From assembly GCF_009755815.1 (NCBI RefSeq), contig NZ_WRPK01000001.1:992001-1056000 (forward strand): a stretch of DNA of 64,000 bases. Direction: 5' to 3'. The stretch is from Flavisphingomonas formosensis. Lineage in GTDB: Bacteria > Pseudomonadota > Alphaproteobacteria > Sphingomonadales > Sphingomonadaceae. The translations under genes were made by a program, and so were the position numbers. Positions 15,657 to 25,339 of this stretch are shown here, in pieces. Within the stretch, counting starts at the first letter, position 1, and each line of letters begins with the position of its first letter. The notes below the pieces were generated by a model, which worked only from the letters and a program-made list of their open reading frames with translations, searched no databases and was not told where the DNA came from.

Positions 15657-16247
15657 TCACAAGTCGGCGGCCAGCTCAGCCCGCGTTTCCGGGCCAATGC
15701 CCGCCATGTGCAGGTAGCGCGGATCGTCGCAGGCGAGGATCACCGGCTCGGGGCTCTCGCGGAACGCCTGCGCCTGTTCGGCGGTGAAGGCGAAGCGCAG
15801 GAAATGCACGGCGGAGGTCTTGCCGTCCTCCCGGCTGCGTTCTGCATCGTCTTCCGGCACGCCCTTCACCCGCTCGGCGCCGATGCGGATCTCGAAACGA
15901 TGCTCCACGCGGCCGAGCCCGGCCAGCACGCGCGCGCGCCGCACCGGATCGTCCACCTCGAACATCACCGTGGCGATCAGCTCGTTGCCCTGCGGGATGA
16001 GCGGATTATAGGCCGCCAGCTCGTCGGCGATCTGCGCCTCGCCGCCCTTTTCGATCAGCAGCATCTCCTGGATCTGGAACAGCATCGTCTCGAAACATTC
16101 GAAATAGAAGGTGCACCAGGGGCCGAGCGCGATCCGGCGCAGCGATTTCCGGGGCAGCAGCGCGGCGCGCCGGTCCTTGCGCTGCAGGCGGAATTCGGCG
16201 TCGGGAAGGATGTCGTCCCGGGTCACCTGGCGTGTTGCGACGGGCAT
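15657..16247 (-). CDS. DUF3501 family protein
   Basis: A 196-residue soluble protein matching DUF3501: start with [12 protein letters not shown]-like sequence ([20 protein letters not shown]), the [22 protein letters not shown] core and [14 protein letters not shown]. It starts 3 nt after the stop of the Fe-S protein gene (16251), so it is in one operon with that gene and rubrerythrin. The trio is a conserved unit associated with peroxide or oxygen stress; the biochemical role of DUF3501 is not known to me. Confidence 0.88.
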   Translation of the reverse strand: MPVATRQVTRDDILPDAEFRLQRKDRRAALLPRKSLRRIALGPWCTFYFECFETMLFQIQEMLLIEKGGEAQIADELAAYNPLIPQGNELIATVMFEVDDPVRRARVLAGLGRVEHRFEIRIGAERVKGVPEDDAERSREDGKTSAVHFLRFAFTAEQAQAFRESPEPVILACDDPRYLHMAGIGPETRAELAADL

Positions 16248-16250
16248 GGG

Positions 16251-17618
16251 CTACAATCCATAGGCGCGGGCGAAGATCTCGATCGGGCTCGCCTGCCGCG
16301 GCGCGGCCTTGCCTTCGGGCAGCTCCGCCGAGACGAGCTGGCCGAGATGCTTGCATGCCAGCGGGCAATCCGAACAGAGCACGTCGCCCTCCTTCTTGGC
16401 GATCTGCCGCGCCGTGGGCTTGCCGACCTTCACCGCCGCTGGGCGCGTCTCCTTCATCACGCCGAAAGTGCCGCCATGGCCCGAGCAACGTTCGATCAGC
16501 TCGATCGTCGCGTCGGGGATCAGGCGCAGCATCTGGGCCGATTTCGCGCCCATATTCTGAGCCCGCGCGTGGCAGGCATGATGCAGCGTCACCGTCGCGG
16601 GCAGCGACTGGAGGCCGGGTGCCAGGCCATGGTCGCGCGACAGCTCGACGACATATTCGCTGATGTCGCGCGTGGCCGCGGCGATGCGCTTCACCGCTTC
16701 GTTGCGGGGCAGGATCAGCGGCCATTCGAATTTGAGCATCAGCCCGCAGCTCGCGGTCAGCGCGACGATGTCATAGCCCTGCTCGACGAGCGGCAGAAGT
16801 TCGGCGGTCACCTCCCCGGCGCGTTTCGCCACCGCCGCTATGTCCCCGGCCTCGAGCTGCGGCATGCCGCAGCAGGCGGGATAGGCGAAGCGGCTCTCGA
16901 CGCCCTGCCTGGCGAGCACCGAGACCGCCGCGACTGCGACGTCGGGCGTGTTATAGTCGGCAAAGCAGGTCGCATAGAGCGCCACCTTGCGCTTGCCGAA
17001 GGCCGGCCCCGCGGGATCGGGTGCGGGCGGTTTCTTCAGCCGGTCCTCGGCCGTCTTGCGGTGGAATTTGGGCAGGATCGCCTCGCGGTCGATCCCGGTG
17101 GCCTTCTCGATCGCCGCGCGCGCCGGCTTGTTGTCGACGTCGCTCAGCCAGTTGGCGAGGCCGGCGACGGGCTTGGCGAGGCGTCCGTTGCGATCCGTCC
17201 TGCCGAGCTGCTCGCGCACGAATTCGCCGCCCTCCGCCTTGCGCATCGCCGCACGGTGGCGGAGCATCAGGTGCGGGAAATCGACGTTCCACTCGTGCGG
17301 CGGAACATAGGGGCACTTCGTCATGAAGCACATGTCGCAGAGCGTGCAGGCCTCGGTGACCTTGGCGTAATCCTCCTTGGGAATGCCGTCGACCTCGCCC
17401 GTCGGCCCTTCGTCGACCATGTCGAACAGCCGCGGGAAGGAGTCGCACAGGTTGAAGCAGCGCCGGCATCCGTGGCAGATGTCGAATACGCGCTCCAGCT
17501 CCTTTTCCACGGACGCGAGGTCGTAGAAATCCGGATCCTGCCAGGCGATGGGATGGCGGAAGGGAGCATCGAGGCTACCCTCCCGCGAACCCGCCGCGGG
17601 CGGCTTGTCGGCGGCCAT
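16251..17618 (-). CDS. Fe-S oxidoreductase, GlpC/HdrD-like, rubrerythrin-linked
   Basis: A 455-residue protein with two [4Fe-4S] binding regions in the N-terminal half ([11 protein letters not shown], and [12 protein letters not shown] about 60 residues on) and two CCG-type cysteine-rich modules later (ACCGMPQLE, and TLHHACHAR plus ERCSGHGG). This is the heterodisulfide reductase/GlpC layout, an electron carrier without a flavin site. In this operon (rubrerythrin - this gene - DUF3501) it probably passes electrons to or from rubrerythrin. Gap to rubrerythrin is about 30 nt. Confidence 0.92.
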   Translation of the reverse strand: MAADKPPAAGSREGSLDAPFRHPIAWQDPDFYDLASVEKELERVFDICHGCRRCFNLCDSFPRLFDMVDEGPTGEVDGIPKEDYAKVTEACTLCDMCFMTKCPYVPPHEWNVDFPHLMLRHRAAMRKAEGGEFVREQLGRTDRNGRLAKPVAGLANWLSDVDNKPARAAIEKATGIDREAILPKFHRKTAEDRLKKPPAPDPAGPAFGKRKVALYATCFADYNTPDVAVAAVSVLARQGVESRFAYPACCGMPQLEAGDIAAVAKRAGEVTAELLPLVEQGYDIVALTASCGLMLKFEWPLILPRNEAVKRIAAATRDISEYVVELSRDHGLAPGLQSLPATVTLHHACHARAQNMGAKSAQMLRLIPDATIELIERCSGHGGTFGVMKETRPAAVKVGKPTARQIAKKEGDVLCSDCPLACKHLGQLVSAELPEGKAAPRQASPIEIFARAYGL

Positions 17619-17647
17619 GGCTCAGCGCCGCCGCAGCGGCCGGCCCA

Positions 17648-18067
17648 TCAGGCGTCGAGACCGTCGAGGGCACGCTGGAAGCGGCCCGCATGCGAACGCT
17701 CGGCCTTGGCCAGCGTCTCGAACCAGTCGGCTATCTCCTCATGGCCCTCGTCACGCGCGGTGCGGGCCATGCCGGGATACATGTCGGTATATTCATGGGT
17801 CTCGCCGGCGATCGCGGCCTGGAGATTCTTGGAGGTCTCGCCGATCGGCAGGCCGGTGGCGGGATCGCCGACCGATTCCATGAATTCGAGATGGCCATGC
17901 GCATGGCCGGTCTCGCCCTCCGCGGTGGAGCGAAATACGGCGGCGACGTCATTATAACCTTCGACGTCGGCTTTCTGCGCGAAATAGAGGTAGCGGCGGT
18001 TTGCCTGGCTCTCTCCGGCGAAGGCGGCTTTCAGATTCTCGAGCGTCTTGCTGTTCGCGAGGGACAT
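17648..18067 (-). CDS. rubrerythrin-family diiron protein
   Basis: A 139-residue ferritin-like protein. The diiron ligands appear as [33 protein letters not shown] and KAERSHAGR, the four-helix pattern of rubrerythrin with Glu and His at the expected spacing. The C-terminal rubredoxin domain is absent, so it needs an outside electron donor, which the Fe-S protein next in the operon could supply. Role: peroxide reduction. First gene of the operon; its ATG at 18067 follows AAGGAGAG. Confidence 0.95.
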   Translation of the reverse strand: MSLANSKTLENLKAAFAGESQANRRYLYFAQKADVEGYNDVAAVFRSTAEGETGHAHGHLEFMESVGDPATGLPIGETSKNLQAAIAGETHEYTDMYPGMARTARDEGHEEIADWFETLAKAERSHAGRFQRALDGLDA

Positions 18068-18282
18068 GAGGGACTCTCCTTACGGGGCCGCTCCGGCGAA
18101 GAGCTCAGGCGGCCTTCCGGCGTCTATCCTAGGGAGACGAATCCGGGCCGTCCAATCGAAAGCTTCGATGCCAGTGAGTGAGTGGCTTCGTAAGTCGGAC
18201 GAGACGATCGCAGCAAAAACTAGTTGGGCCGGGACGGCAATCGGAGCCCGGCCCAAATGAAGAAAGGCGCGGTTGCGCGCGA

Positions 18283-18480
18283 TCAATGCTTGGCGTGCGA
18301 TTTGCCTTCCGCTTCGGCCGCCTGGAGATCGGCAGCCTCGTCGCCGTCCAGCGCCTGTTCGGCATCGCGCGCGGCCTTGGCGACACGATCCTTTTCCGAG
18401 GCAAAGGCGGCTTCGTCCTTGTCGAATTCGCGGGCGGCCTTGTAATTGCCTTCGCCCATATCCTTCTTGTCCACGCTCAT
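18283..18480 (-). CDS. small charged hypothetical protein
   Basis: A 65-residue, highly charged helical protein (MSVDKKDMGEGNYKAAREFD, DRVAKAARDAEQALDG) starting at ATG 18480 behind GGAGAGGAC. It has the look of small conserved stress proteins in sphingomonads with Lys/Asp/Glu/Ala composition, no Cys and no membrane segment. It sits between the rubrerythrin operon and the trehalase gene. No named family. Confidence 0.6.
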   Translation of the reverse strand: MSVDKKDMGEGNYKAAREFDKDEAAFASEKDRVAKAARDAEQALDGDEAADLQAAEAEGKSHAKH

Positions 18481-18558
18481 GGCACGGTCCTCTCCATAGC
18501 CCCGCCCACGCGCGAACAAGCCACGGATGGCCGAATGGTTCCGGCCGGCTTCGGACCC

Positions 18559-20115
18559 TCAGGGTCCCTCATCGATCAATTCCGCCACGACGCCATTGGT
18601 CCAGCCGAAGCCGTCCTGCAGCGGATATTCGCCCCCGCCGCCGGGTTTCGTCTCCTCGACGTCATATTTCTCCAGCATGCGCCCGCTCGCGCGATATTCG
18701 CGCTCTGCGGTGGCGATGAAGCGGGCCGAGAGGGTGTCGGCGGTCTTCCGCTCGCCATAGCGGCGCAGCCCGGCCACCGCGATCCACTGCAACGGCGCCC
18801 AGCCATTCGGCTTGTCCCATTGCTGGCCGGTCATGACGGTGGTGGTGCGCAGGCCGCCCGGCGCGAGCAATCGGGCGCGCACCGTCGCCGCCACCGCCTT
18901 CGCCTCGGCCGGCGTGGCGAGGCCGGTGAACAGCGGGGCGAGCGTCGCGCCCGACAGGATCGATGTCGCCGCCCCGTTCGACCAGAGGATATCGGCGAAG
19001 CGTCCCTCCACCGGGCGCCACATCCAGCGCCGCATCGTCGCCCGCCGCAGCCGCGCCTCGCGTTCATAATCCGCCACGCAGCCGCGATCGCGTTGCTGGC
19101 GGCAGGCGGCCGCGATCGCCCGCTCCATGCCGTAGAGCAGGGCGTTGAGATCGACCGGCGCGATCGCGGTCGTCCGGATTGTCGCCAGGGTGCGGCCGTC
19201 GGCCAGCCAGCGCGCGCTATAATCCCAGCCGCTCTCCGCGCCCGCGCGCAGATCGCGATAGACCTCCGCCGCCGGCCGCTTCGGTGCCGCCTGCGCTGTC
19301 AGCACATCCTCGCGCCAGCTTTCGTCGCGCGGGGTGGCGCGATCGTCCCAGTAGCGGTTGAGCCGGTTGCCGTCCGGCAGGCGCACGACGCGGCCGCCGC
19401 GCATCCAATAGTCATGCTCGCGCCGCAGCTCGGCCAGGCGCCGCTGCCGTACCGCCGGCGTGGTGACGCGCGAAAGCCCGATCATCAGCCAGAAGACGGG
19501 CGGCTGAGATCGGCTGAGATAATAGCTGCGGGTGCCGTTCGGAATGTGGCCGTAGCGATCGATCAGCGATCCGAAATCGTCGATCATGTCCTCGACGAGA
19601 TCGTCGCGCCCGTCGCGCGCCAGACCCAGCATCGTGAAATAGCTGTCCCAATAATAAAGCTCGCGGAAGCGGCCGCCCGGCACGACATAGGGGCGCGGCA
19701 GGGCCAGCGCGCTGCCGCGCGGATCGGCCGGCGCGGGCGGACGGGTGAGCTCGGGCCAGAGCATGCGGATATGTGCGCGCACCGGCGGGCGGGCGGTGCC
19801 GGCGCCCGGCGTCCGCGCTTCGGCCAGGCCCGCGGCCGGCGCGTCGGGCACGATGAAGTTCGCGGCGACGAAGGCCTTGAGCGCAGTCTCGCCCTCCGGC
19901 CGCTCGCGTCGCCAGCCCGCCAGGATGTCCGCATCGGGCCGCCGTGCGGTGGCATCGGCGAAGCTTTTCCCGTCGGGAAACAGCCGCGCCATCTGCACCG
20001 CCGCGAACAGATCGCCGAACCGCTCCGCCGGGGAGGCGGGCGGCCCCGCATCGCGCGCGGCCGCCGGAATGGCGAATGCCGACGCGGCGATGAGCAGAAG
20101 GATACGCATCTGCAT
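18559..20115 (-). CDS. treA: periplasmic trehalase (GH37)
   Basis: A 518-residue glycoside hydrolase of family 37. A signal peptide (ILLLIAASAFAIPAAARD, cut after AAA) exports it. Both trehalase signatures are present: PGGRFRELYYWDSYF (about residue 170) and QWDKPNGWAPLQW (about 425). The acid/base Asp is in AESGWDYSARW and the other catalytic residue near GGGEYPLQDGFGWTNGV. It cleaves trehalose to two glucose molecules in the periplasm. Single gene; no transporter beside it. Confidence 0.95.
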   Translation of the reverse strand: MQMRILLLIAASAFAIPAAARDAGPPASPAERFGDLFAAVQMARLFPDGKSFADATARRPDADILAGWRRERPEGETALKAFVAANFIVPDAPAAGLAEARTPGAGTARPPVRAHIRMLWPELTRPPAPADPRGSALALPRPYVVPGGRFRELYYWDSYFTMLGLARDGRDDLVEDMIDDFGSLIDRYGHIPNGTRSYYLSRSQPPVFWLMIGLSRVTTPAVRQRRLAELRREHDYWMRGGRVVRLPDGNRLNRYWDDRATPRDESWREDVLTAQAAPKRPAAEVYRDLRAGAESGWDYSARWLADGRTLATIRTTAIAPVDLNALLYGMERAIAAACRQQRDRGCVADYEREARLRRATMRRWMWRPVEGRFADILWSNGAATSILSGATLAPLFTGLATPAEAKAVAATVRARLLAPGGLRTTTVMTGQQWDKPNGWAPLQWIAVAGLRRYGERKTADTLSARFIATAEREYRASGRMLEKYDVEETKPGGGGEYPLQDGFGWTNGVVAELIDEGP

Positions 20116-20190
20116 GAGGACGATGTGGCGCCAGTCGGCGCGGGAGGCAAGTCCGCCCGCTTCCTCCCCCGAGGTGCAGGATGAGAAAGA

Positions 20191-21774
20191 TCACTTCCCG
20201 CCGGTCATGTCCATCGCAGCGTAATAGGAAAACACCATCGAGGTCCCGATCGGCGTGCCTGGCGCGGGATAGGCTTCGCCCGAGGGCGCGGCCATGGTGT
20301 CGCCGGCGGCGTAGAGGCCCGGGATGATCGATCCGTCCGCGCGCAGCACGCGCGCGTCCGCGTCCGTGCGCAGGCCGCCCTTGGTGCCCAGATCGCCGAG
20401 CCCCACTTGCGCGGCGTAGAAGGGGCCGTCGGTGATCGGGATCAGGCAGGGATTGGGCGATCCCACCTGGGTGGTCGCGGCGAGGCCGAACATCTCCGGC
20501 AGCTCGGTGGCGATATAGATGTCATAGGGCGTCTCGCCACGGTGGAAATCCGCATCGATGCCGGTCTCGGCGAAATGGTTGAAGCGCGTGACGGTCGCGG
20601 CCAGCGCATCGGCCGGCACGCCGATCTCGCCGGCCAGCCCCGCGAGCGTGTCGCTGCGTTTCCACAATCCGGCGGCCTCATAAGTCTCGAAATCGAGGAT
20701 CGGCATCGAATTGTAGACGGAGGGGAGGGTGGGGCCGAAGCGCGCGTCCCAGATCCACCAGGCGGGAACATGGCTGACGCCGGTTGCGTCGCCCGCGCGC
20801 ATCCGCCGGCCGAAGCGGTCATAGGGTCCGGTCTCGTTGCCGAACCGCTCGCCCGCGCCGTTGACGATGATTCCGCCGTTCACCGCGGCGATGAAGCCGG
20901 TGCGGCCGTTGGGCTGGACGAGGCCGGGCATGAACCAGCATTCGGAGAGCAGATCGCTCGCCGCCCCGATCGCCAGCCCCGCGCGGATCGCCTTGCCGGT
21001 GCCGCCCGGCGCGCCGGCCGACCATGAAGCCGATCCCGCGACGCCATGCTCGTCCCGCATCGCCTGGTTCCGCTCGAACCCGCCGGCGGCGAGCAGCACG
21101 CCCCGCCGCGCCCGGAGGCGCAGCCGCCGCCCGCCGGAGACCGCCTCGATCCCGATGACACGGCTGTCCTCGACGATCAGCGCGTCCATCTCGGTTTCGG
21201 TTCTCAGCTCGGCCCGGCCGGTGCCCGCCACGGCGAGCAGCAGCCGGCCGACCAGCGCACGACCGCCGCCGAGCGGATCAGGCTCTTCGCGCCCGGCAAT
21301 GTCCGCCGCCATGGAGAGGCGGAGCTTGCCCTCGAACGGGCCGAGATCGGCCATCGGCAGCGGATCGACCAGCACGTCGCGCCCGCGCGGGTGGGCCGGT
21401 GGGCAGCCGATGTCGCCGAAATAATCGGGAAAGGCGAACCAGCTGAAGCGGATATGCGGGCTGCGCTCGAGATAGGCGACCACCTTCGGTCCACCGCGCA
21501 CGAAGGCGGTCTGCAGCGCGGCCGGGGTGCGATCGCCGACCACGCGCCGGACATAGTCGAGCGCCATGTCGTTGCTGTCGTCCAGCCCCGCGCGCTCGGC
21601 GGCGACGCTGCCCGGCAGCCACACCGCGCCGCCCGAATAGCAGGTGGTGCCGCCGAACTTGTCGGTGCTCTCGACGAGCAGGGTGGAAAGCCCCTCCGAT
21701 GCGGCGACGAACGCCCCGGTCAACGCGCCCGCGCCGCCGCCCACCACGATCGCGTCATACTCCCCGTCCCACAT
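20191..21774 (-). CDS. FAD-binding 3-ketosteroid delta-1-dehydrogenase-like flavoprotein
   Basis: About 527 residues from the ATG at 21774; a longer frame to 21894 adds sequence without homology. N-terminal FAD loop VVGGGAGALTGAFVAASEG, FGGTTCYSGGAVWLPG, and the C-terminal GLYAAGDTMAAPSGEAYPAPG and GTSMVFSYYAAMD are typical of the KstD / fumarate-reductase-like flavoproteins. Such enzymes introduce a 1,2-double bond into 3-keto-steroids or similar ring ketones. It lies 230 bp downstream of a KshA-like oxygenase on the same strand; together they would open the steroid B ring. The pair, not the sequence alone, suggests a steroid or bile-acid-like substrate. Confidence 0.85.
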   Translation of the reverse strand: MWDGEYDAIVVGGGAGALTGAFVAASEGLSTLLVESTDKFGGTTCYSGGAVWLPGSVAAERAGLDDSNDMALDYVRRVVGDRTPAALQTAFVRGGPKVVAYLERSPHIRFSWFAFPDYFGDIGCPPAHPRGRDVLVDPLPMADLGPFEGKLRLSMAADIAGREEPDPLGGGRALVGRLLLAVAGTGRAELRTETEMDALIVEDSRVIGIEAVSGGRRLRLRARRGVLLAAGGFERNQAMRDEHGVAGSASWSAGAPGGTGKAIRAGLAIGAASDLLSECWFMPGLVQPNGRTGFIAAVNGGIIVNGAGERFGNETGPYDRFGRRMRAGDATGVSHVPAWWIWDARFGPTLPSVYNSMPILDFETYEAAGLWKRSDTLAGLAGEIGVPADALAATVTRFNHFAETGIDADFHRGETPYDIYIATELPEMFGLAATTQVGSPNPCLIPITDGPFYAAQVGLGDLGTKGGLRTDADARVLRADGSIIPGLYAAGDTMAAPSGEAYPAPGTPIGTSMVFSYYAAMDMTGGK

Positions 21775-21861
21775 GATCTGATGATCCTTTTCCGCTGGTT
21801 CCTCCCTCTCATGCGGGCCTGCGACATGCGCACATCGTTGATTTAGAGCTTTTTCCTCTTC

Positions 21862-21955
21862 GTTACCCCAGCGGAAGCTGGGGTCGCTCTCCACAGTCCC
21901 CCGGCTGCCGGTCGAGAGCGATGCCAGCGTCCGCTGGCATGACGGGGAAGAAACT
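21862..21955. repeat. dispersed intergenic repeat, copy A
   Basis: About 94 bp including CCCCAGCGGAAGCTGGGG (palindrome) and GCCAGCGTCCGCTGGCATGAC (palindrome) followed by GGGGAAGAAA. A related stretch is at 41137-41215 (GTTCGCCAGGATGACGGGAAAGAAA), so this is a second repeat class, different from the REP pairs. It fills the gap between the flavoprotein gene and the Rieske gene. Confidence 0.5.
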
Positions 21956-22002
21956 CTATGGAACCGATGTGTGAATGCCGTAGCCCCAAGGGGAGAGGCC
22001 CC

Positions 22003-23166
22003 TCACTCTGCCGCGCCCGCCAATTCCTCCGCCCACACCTGGTTGGCGTAGTCCGTATCTACCTGCTTCTCGAAACGCTCGACCGACTGGCGCCGCACGT
22101 TCGCGCGATCGACATAATATTGGTCGTACCAGGCGCGCAGCCGGTAGACCGGCCCGTCCGCCTCGCAGAGCAGCGGATTGTCGATCCGCGCCTTGCGCTG
22201 CCAGATGCGCACGTCCTGAAAGGTCGCGCCGCGCAACATCTCGTAATTGTCGAGATGCCGCCGATGATTGGCCTCGGCATCGAGATCGGGGTGCTTGCGG
22301 GTCAGAACGCCCATGCCGAGGCGGAACCTGCCCGGCGTGATCGGCAGGATGCTGAGGAACAGCACCGAATGGAGCACGCCGATCTCCGGAAAGCGCCACC
22401 ACAGATAGTCGACCGAATAGGCCGGCCCGTGCCAGCTCGATTCCGAGCGTAGATAGCCGTCGATCCGCTCCGGATCGCCCAGATAGGGGGCGTCGCGCGG
22501 GTAGCTCGGCGTGGCGTCGTCCGATCCGGATTCCAGATATTGGGTGGCGACCTGCCCGTCGAACACGCATTTGAAATAGCCGGGCTGGCCGCCCTTGCGC
22601 TCGCCATGGACATAGAAGAAATGCGCCATGTCGGCGAGATTGTCGATCAGCTCGCGCGGATGGTTCTCCACGATCTCCTCGCACCACGCCCAATCCTCGC
22701 TCCAGTCGTCGCCTTCCGTGCCGGCGATATGCGGCAGATCGACGTCCGGCGGCGCGCCTTCGGGATCGTGCCAGATCACCAGATGCTTGTTCGCCTCGTG
22801 CGCGATCCAGGATCGGGTGACGGCGCCATAGGGGATCTTGCGGGCATAGGGTACCGCGGTGCAGCGCCCGTCGCCCGCCCAGCGCCAGTCGTGGAAAGGG
22901 CAGGCGATCGTGTCGCCCACGATCGTGCCGTCGGACAGATCGCCCCCCATGTGGCGGCAATAGGCATCGAGCACGTTCAGCGTGCCGTCCGCGCCCTGGA
23001 AGACGACCAGCTTCGTGCCGAACGCCTCGATCGCATGCGGCTTGCCGTCCTTGAACAGTGAGGCCGGGCCGAGACAGTGCCAGCCGCGCGCGAAGCGCTC
23101 CGGCAGCGGGCTGCTCTCGATCATGCGCACGGGGCGCGCCTGCGGGCGGGCGTCAGCTTCGGCCAT
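22003..23166 (-). CDS. Rieske non-haem iron oxygenase, KshA-like
   Basis: A 387-residue oxygenase. The Rieske [2Fe-2S] site is CRHMGGDLSDGTI...CPFHDWRW (Cys-x-His then Cys-x2-His, residues about 70-93). The mononuclear iron site is NLADMAHFFYVHG (about 181-193), with Asn/Asp before and His-x4-His. The order and the GTRSW/SSWHGPAYSVDY pattern fit 3-ketosteroid 9-alpha-hydroxylase oxygenases. It needs a reductase that is not in the window. It lies upstream of the KstD-like gene and opposite a TetR gene across a 117-bp gap, so the regulator is a good candidate for its control. Confidence 0.9.
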   Translation of the reverse strand: MAEADARPQARPVRMIESSPLPERFARGWHCLGPASLFKDGKPHAIEAFGTKLVVFQGADGTLNVLDAYCRHMGGDLSDGTIVGDTIACPFHDWRWAGDGRCTAVPYARKIPYGAVTRSWIAHEANKHLVIWHDPEGAPPDVDLPHIAGTEGDDWSEDWAWCEEIVENHPRELIDNLADMAHFFYVHGERKGGQPGYFKCVFDGQVATQYLESGSDDATPSYPRDAPYLGDPERIDGYLRSESSWHGPAYSVDYLWWRFPEIGVLHSVLFLSILPITPGRFRLGMGVLTRKHPDLDAEANHRRHLDNYEMLRGATFQDVRIWQRKARIDNPLLCEADGPVYRLRAWYDQYYVDRANVRRQSVERFEKQVDTDYANQVWAEELAGAAE

Positions 23167-23195
23167 GGCTCCTCTCCGATCCTTTTTGATAGATA

Positions 23196-23203
23196 CGGTA
23201 CCG
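23196..23203. promoter_or_regulatory. CGGTACCG palindrome in the Rieske/TetR intergenic gap
   Basis: GATACGGTACCGATGG, an 8-bp perfect palindrome with partly matching flanks, in the divergent gap between the Rieske oxygenase (start 23166) and the TetR gene (start 23284). TetR proteins usually bind such a palindrome in the shared promoter. No other strong dyad is visible in the gap. Confidence 0.35.
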
Positions 23204-23283
23204 ATGGTTTCGTTTTACGGCAGGCGCCGCTACAGTCAATCCGGGCGACGCGAAAAGGGACTGGCGATGACGCGATATCGGAC

Positions 23284-23901
23284 ATGGCGCTGAGCGCTGC
23301 GGCGGCAGGGGAGCAGGCGGCGGTTCGGCCGCGCGCGGGCCGCCCGCCTGATCCCGAACGGGGCGACGCGATCCTGGCGGTAACGCTCGATATCCTCGCC
23401 GAGCGCGGCTTTGCCGGCCTGACGGTGGGCGAGATCGTGGCGCGTGCGCATGTCAGCAAGGCAACCCTCTATCGCCGCTGGCCGACCAAGGAGGAGCTGG
23501 TGATGGCCGCCTTCGACCGGCTGCCCCGCCTCGTTCTGGCGGACCGCGGCGATCTGATCGAGGAACTGCTCGACCTGTTTGGCCAATATGCCCGCCTGCT
23601 CCATGCGACGCCGTTGGCAAGCGTGCTGCCCGGGCTCGTCGCCGAATCCGCGCGCAATCCCGCCCTTGCCGCAAAGCTTGCCGCCACCGTCGCCGAACGC
23701 CGCCGGCCGGGGCGGGAGGCACTGGCCCGCGCCGTCGTCCGCGGCGAGCTGCCGCCCGGCCTCGATCTCGATCAGGCGAACGAGATCGTCATGGCGTTGC
23801 TCGTCCAGCGCTCCTTCCTCGATCGCGAGCGGTTGTCTGCAGGGCAGTTCCGGCCGTTGCTGGAGATCGTCGTCGCTGGGTTGCGGGCAGGCGCTTCCTG
23901 A
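23284..23901 (+). CDS. TetR-family transcriptional regulator
   Basis: About 205 residues starting at the ATG at 23284. The N-terminal HTH is intact: AILAVTLDILAERGFAGLTVGEIVARAHVSKATLYRRW in the usual TetR layout (quoted pieces: GLTVGEIVARAHVSKATLY). The rest is helical with the KEELVMAAFDRLP segment that links to the ligand domain, and a C-terminus resembling TetR_C-type regulators of oxygenases. It is divergent from the Rieske gene across 117 bp and probably controls it. Confidence 0.9.
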   Translation: MALSAAAAGEQAAVRPRAGRPPDPERGDAILAVTLDILAERGFAGLTVGEIVARAHVSKATLYRRWPTKEELVMAAFDRLPRLVLADRGDLIEELLDLFGQYARLLHATPLASVLPGLVAESARNPALAAKLAATVAERRRPGREALARAVVRGELPPGLDLDQANEIVMALLVQRSFLDRERLSAGQFRPLLEIVVAGLRAGAS

Positions 23902-23909
23902 GCCCGCCC

Positions 23910-25295
23910 TCATCCCACCCGTTCGAACGCTACCAGTCGCCGCCCCGGATCCGCGGTCGTCAGCTTGACGCACAGATCGTCGCCGGGGCGCGATCCGTCG
24001 GCGGTGACGCGGGTGACGACGGGCAGGTCGCGCAGCTGCATGCGCGCGCCGCGATCGTCCACGTCGGTGACGACGGCAGGAAATATCTCGCCTTCGCGAC
24101 CGCTCAGCATCACCGCCTCGGCCAGGTCGATCACCGCGCGTTCCACCTGGCCGCTCTTGGCGTCGGCGCGCGCCATCACCGCGGGCAGGCGTCCGAAGGC
24201 GTCGGTCACCACCTCCGGCACGGCGTCGCCATTCGCGATCGCCAGCGTCGCGCGCACCACATAGCGGTCGGCCAGCCGGCGCAGCGGCGCCGTCGCCTGG
24301 GCGTAGGTCGCGGCCATCGCGGCATGCCAGGGCGTCACCCCCTCGCGCCAAGGCTCGTAGCTCGCGCCATTGCCCGCGCGGCGGATCGCCAGCATGAACG
24401 CGGCTTCGCGCGGATCGCGCGCGTCCAGCGTCCGCTCGAACTGCTCCAGCGTCGCATAGGCCGGCCAGTCGAGGCCGAAGGCGACGGCGGTGTGTCGCAG
24501 CCGGCCGACGGCGTGCGCATCGGGCGGCGCCATCACCCGGAACAGGCCGGTACGATGCGCGTGCAGCGCGTCCGCGATGGCGAGATTGGTGGCGAGCGAG
24601 AGCATCGCGTTGCGGTCCTCCGAGAGGAGCCGCGCGCGGAAGGTGAGGGTGAAGCCGTCCTCCTCCACCTTGCTTACCTCCTGCTCGGGCGGATCGACGC
24701 GGGCGGCGCCGCGGCGATCCTCGTTCGCCTGCATGCGCGCGGCGAGCTCTGCAAAGCCCGGCGGCAGATCGGCATCCCGCACGCTGTCATAGGCAAGCTT
24801 CGCGGCGCTTCGGACGATGGCGCGTTCGGCGCCGTCCAGCGTCACCGCGCCGTCCGGCGCGATCCGCACGGTGAAGATCACTGCCGGGCGTGGCCCGTCC
24901 GGCAGCAGGCTCGCCGCGCCTTCGCTCAGCACGGGCGGATAGAGGCCGGCTTTGCCGTCGGGCAGATAGAGCGTCTCCCCGCGCCGCCAGGCCTCCGCGT
25001 CGATCGGAGATCCGTCCTCCACGAACCAGGCGACGTCCGCGATCGCATAATGAAGGAGGAGATCCCCGCCGCTCGGCTCGATCGCAAAGGCCTGGTCGAG
25101 ATCGGTGGAGGTCGCCGGATCGAGCGTGACGAACCGGGTGGCCGTGCGATCCGCATGCTCGACGGGCGCACGCTTCGCCGCCGCCTCGGCCGCCGCCAGT
25201 ACGTCGGGCGGGAAGGGGCCGGGCACCTGATACTGGTTGCGGATCGCCTCCAGGCCGGACGCGAGACGATGTTCGGGATCGACGAGCGCTTTCAT
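23910..25295 (-). CDS. RNB-domain ribonuclease (RNase II/R family)
   Basis: A 461-residue exoribonuclease core. The catalytic Asp cluster is in TLDPATSTDLDQAFAI (about residues 60-75) and the substrate loop in HYAIADVAWFVEDG. The terminal part (APLRRLADRYV, RMQLRDLPVV) is the RNB C-end with a short OB-like strand. It lacks the cold-shock domains and S1 domain of full RNase R, so it is a compact RNB protein that degrades RNA 3' to 5'. Its stop lies 9 bases from the stop of the convergent TetR gene (3' ends face). Confidence 0.92.
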   Translation of the reverse strand: MKALVDPEHRLASGLEAIRNQYQVPGPFPPDVLAAAEAAAKRAPVEHADRTATRFVTLDPATSTDLDQAFAIEPSGGDLLLHYAIADVAWFVEDGSPIDAEAWRRGETLYLPDGKAGLYPPVLSEGAASLLPDGPRPAVIFTVRIAPDGAVTLDGAERAIVRSAAKLAYDSVRDADLPPGFAELAARMQANEDRRGAARVDPPEQEVSKVEEDGFTLTFRARLLSEDRNAMLSLATNLAIADALHAHRTGLFRVMAPPDAHAVGRLRHTAVAFGLDWPAYATLEQFERTLDARDPREAAFMLAIRRAGNGASYEPWREGVTPWHAAMAATYAQATAPLRRLADRYVVRATLAIANGDAVPEVVTDAFGRLPAVMARADAKSGQVERAVIDLAEAVMLSGREGEIFPAVVTDVDDRGARMQLRDLPVVTRVTADGSRPGDDLCVKLTTADPGRRLVAFERVG

Positions 25296-25339
25296 GGCGC
25301 CGTCTTAAGCGATCCGGGTGCAAAGGGAACTTCAACCTC

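Noticed and set aside
15414-17957. A plus-strand frame of about 850 codons opposite the Fe-S protein and rubrerythrin
   Set aside because: It is an antisense mirror of high-GC genes; the minus strand encodes clear families.
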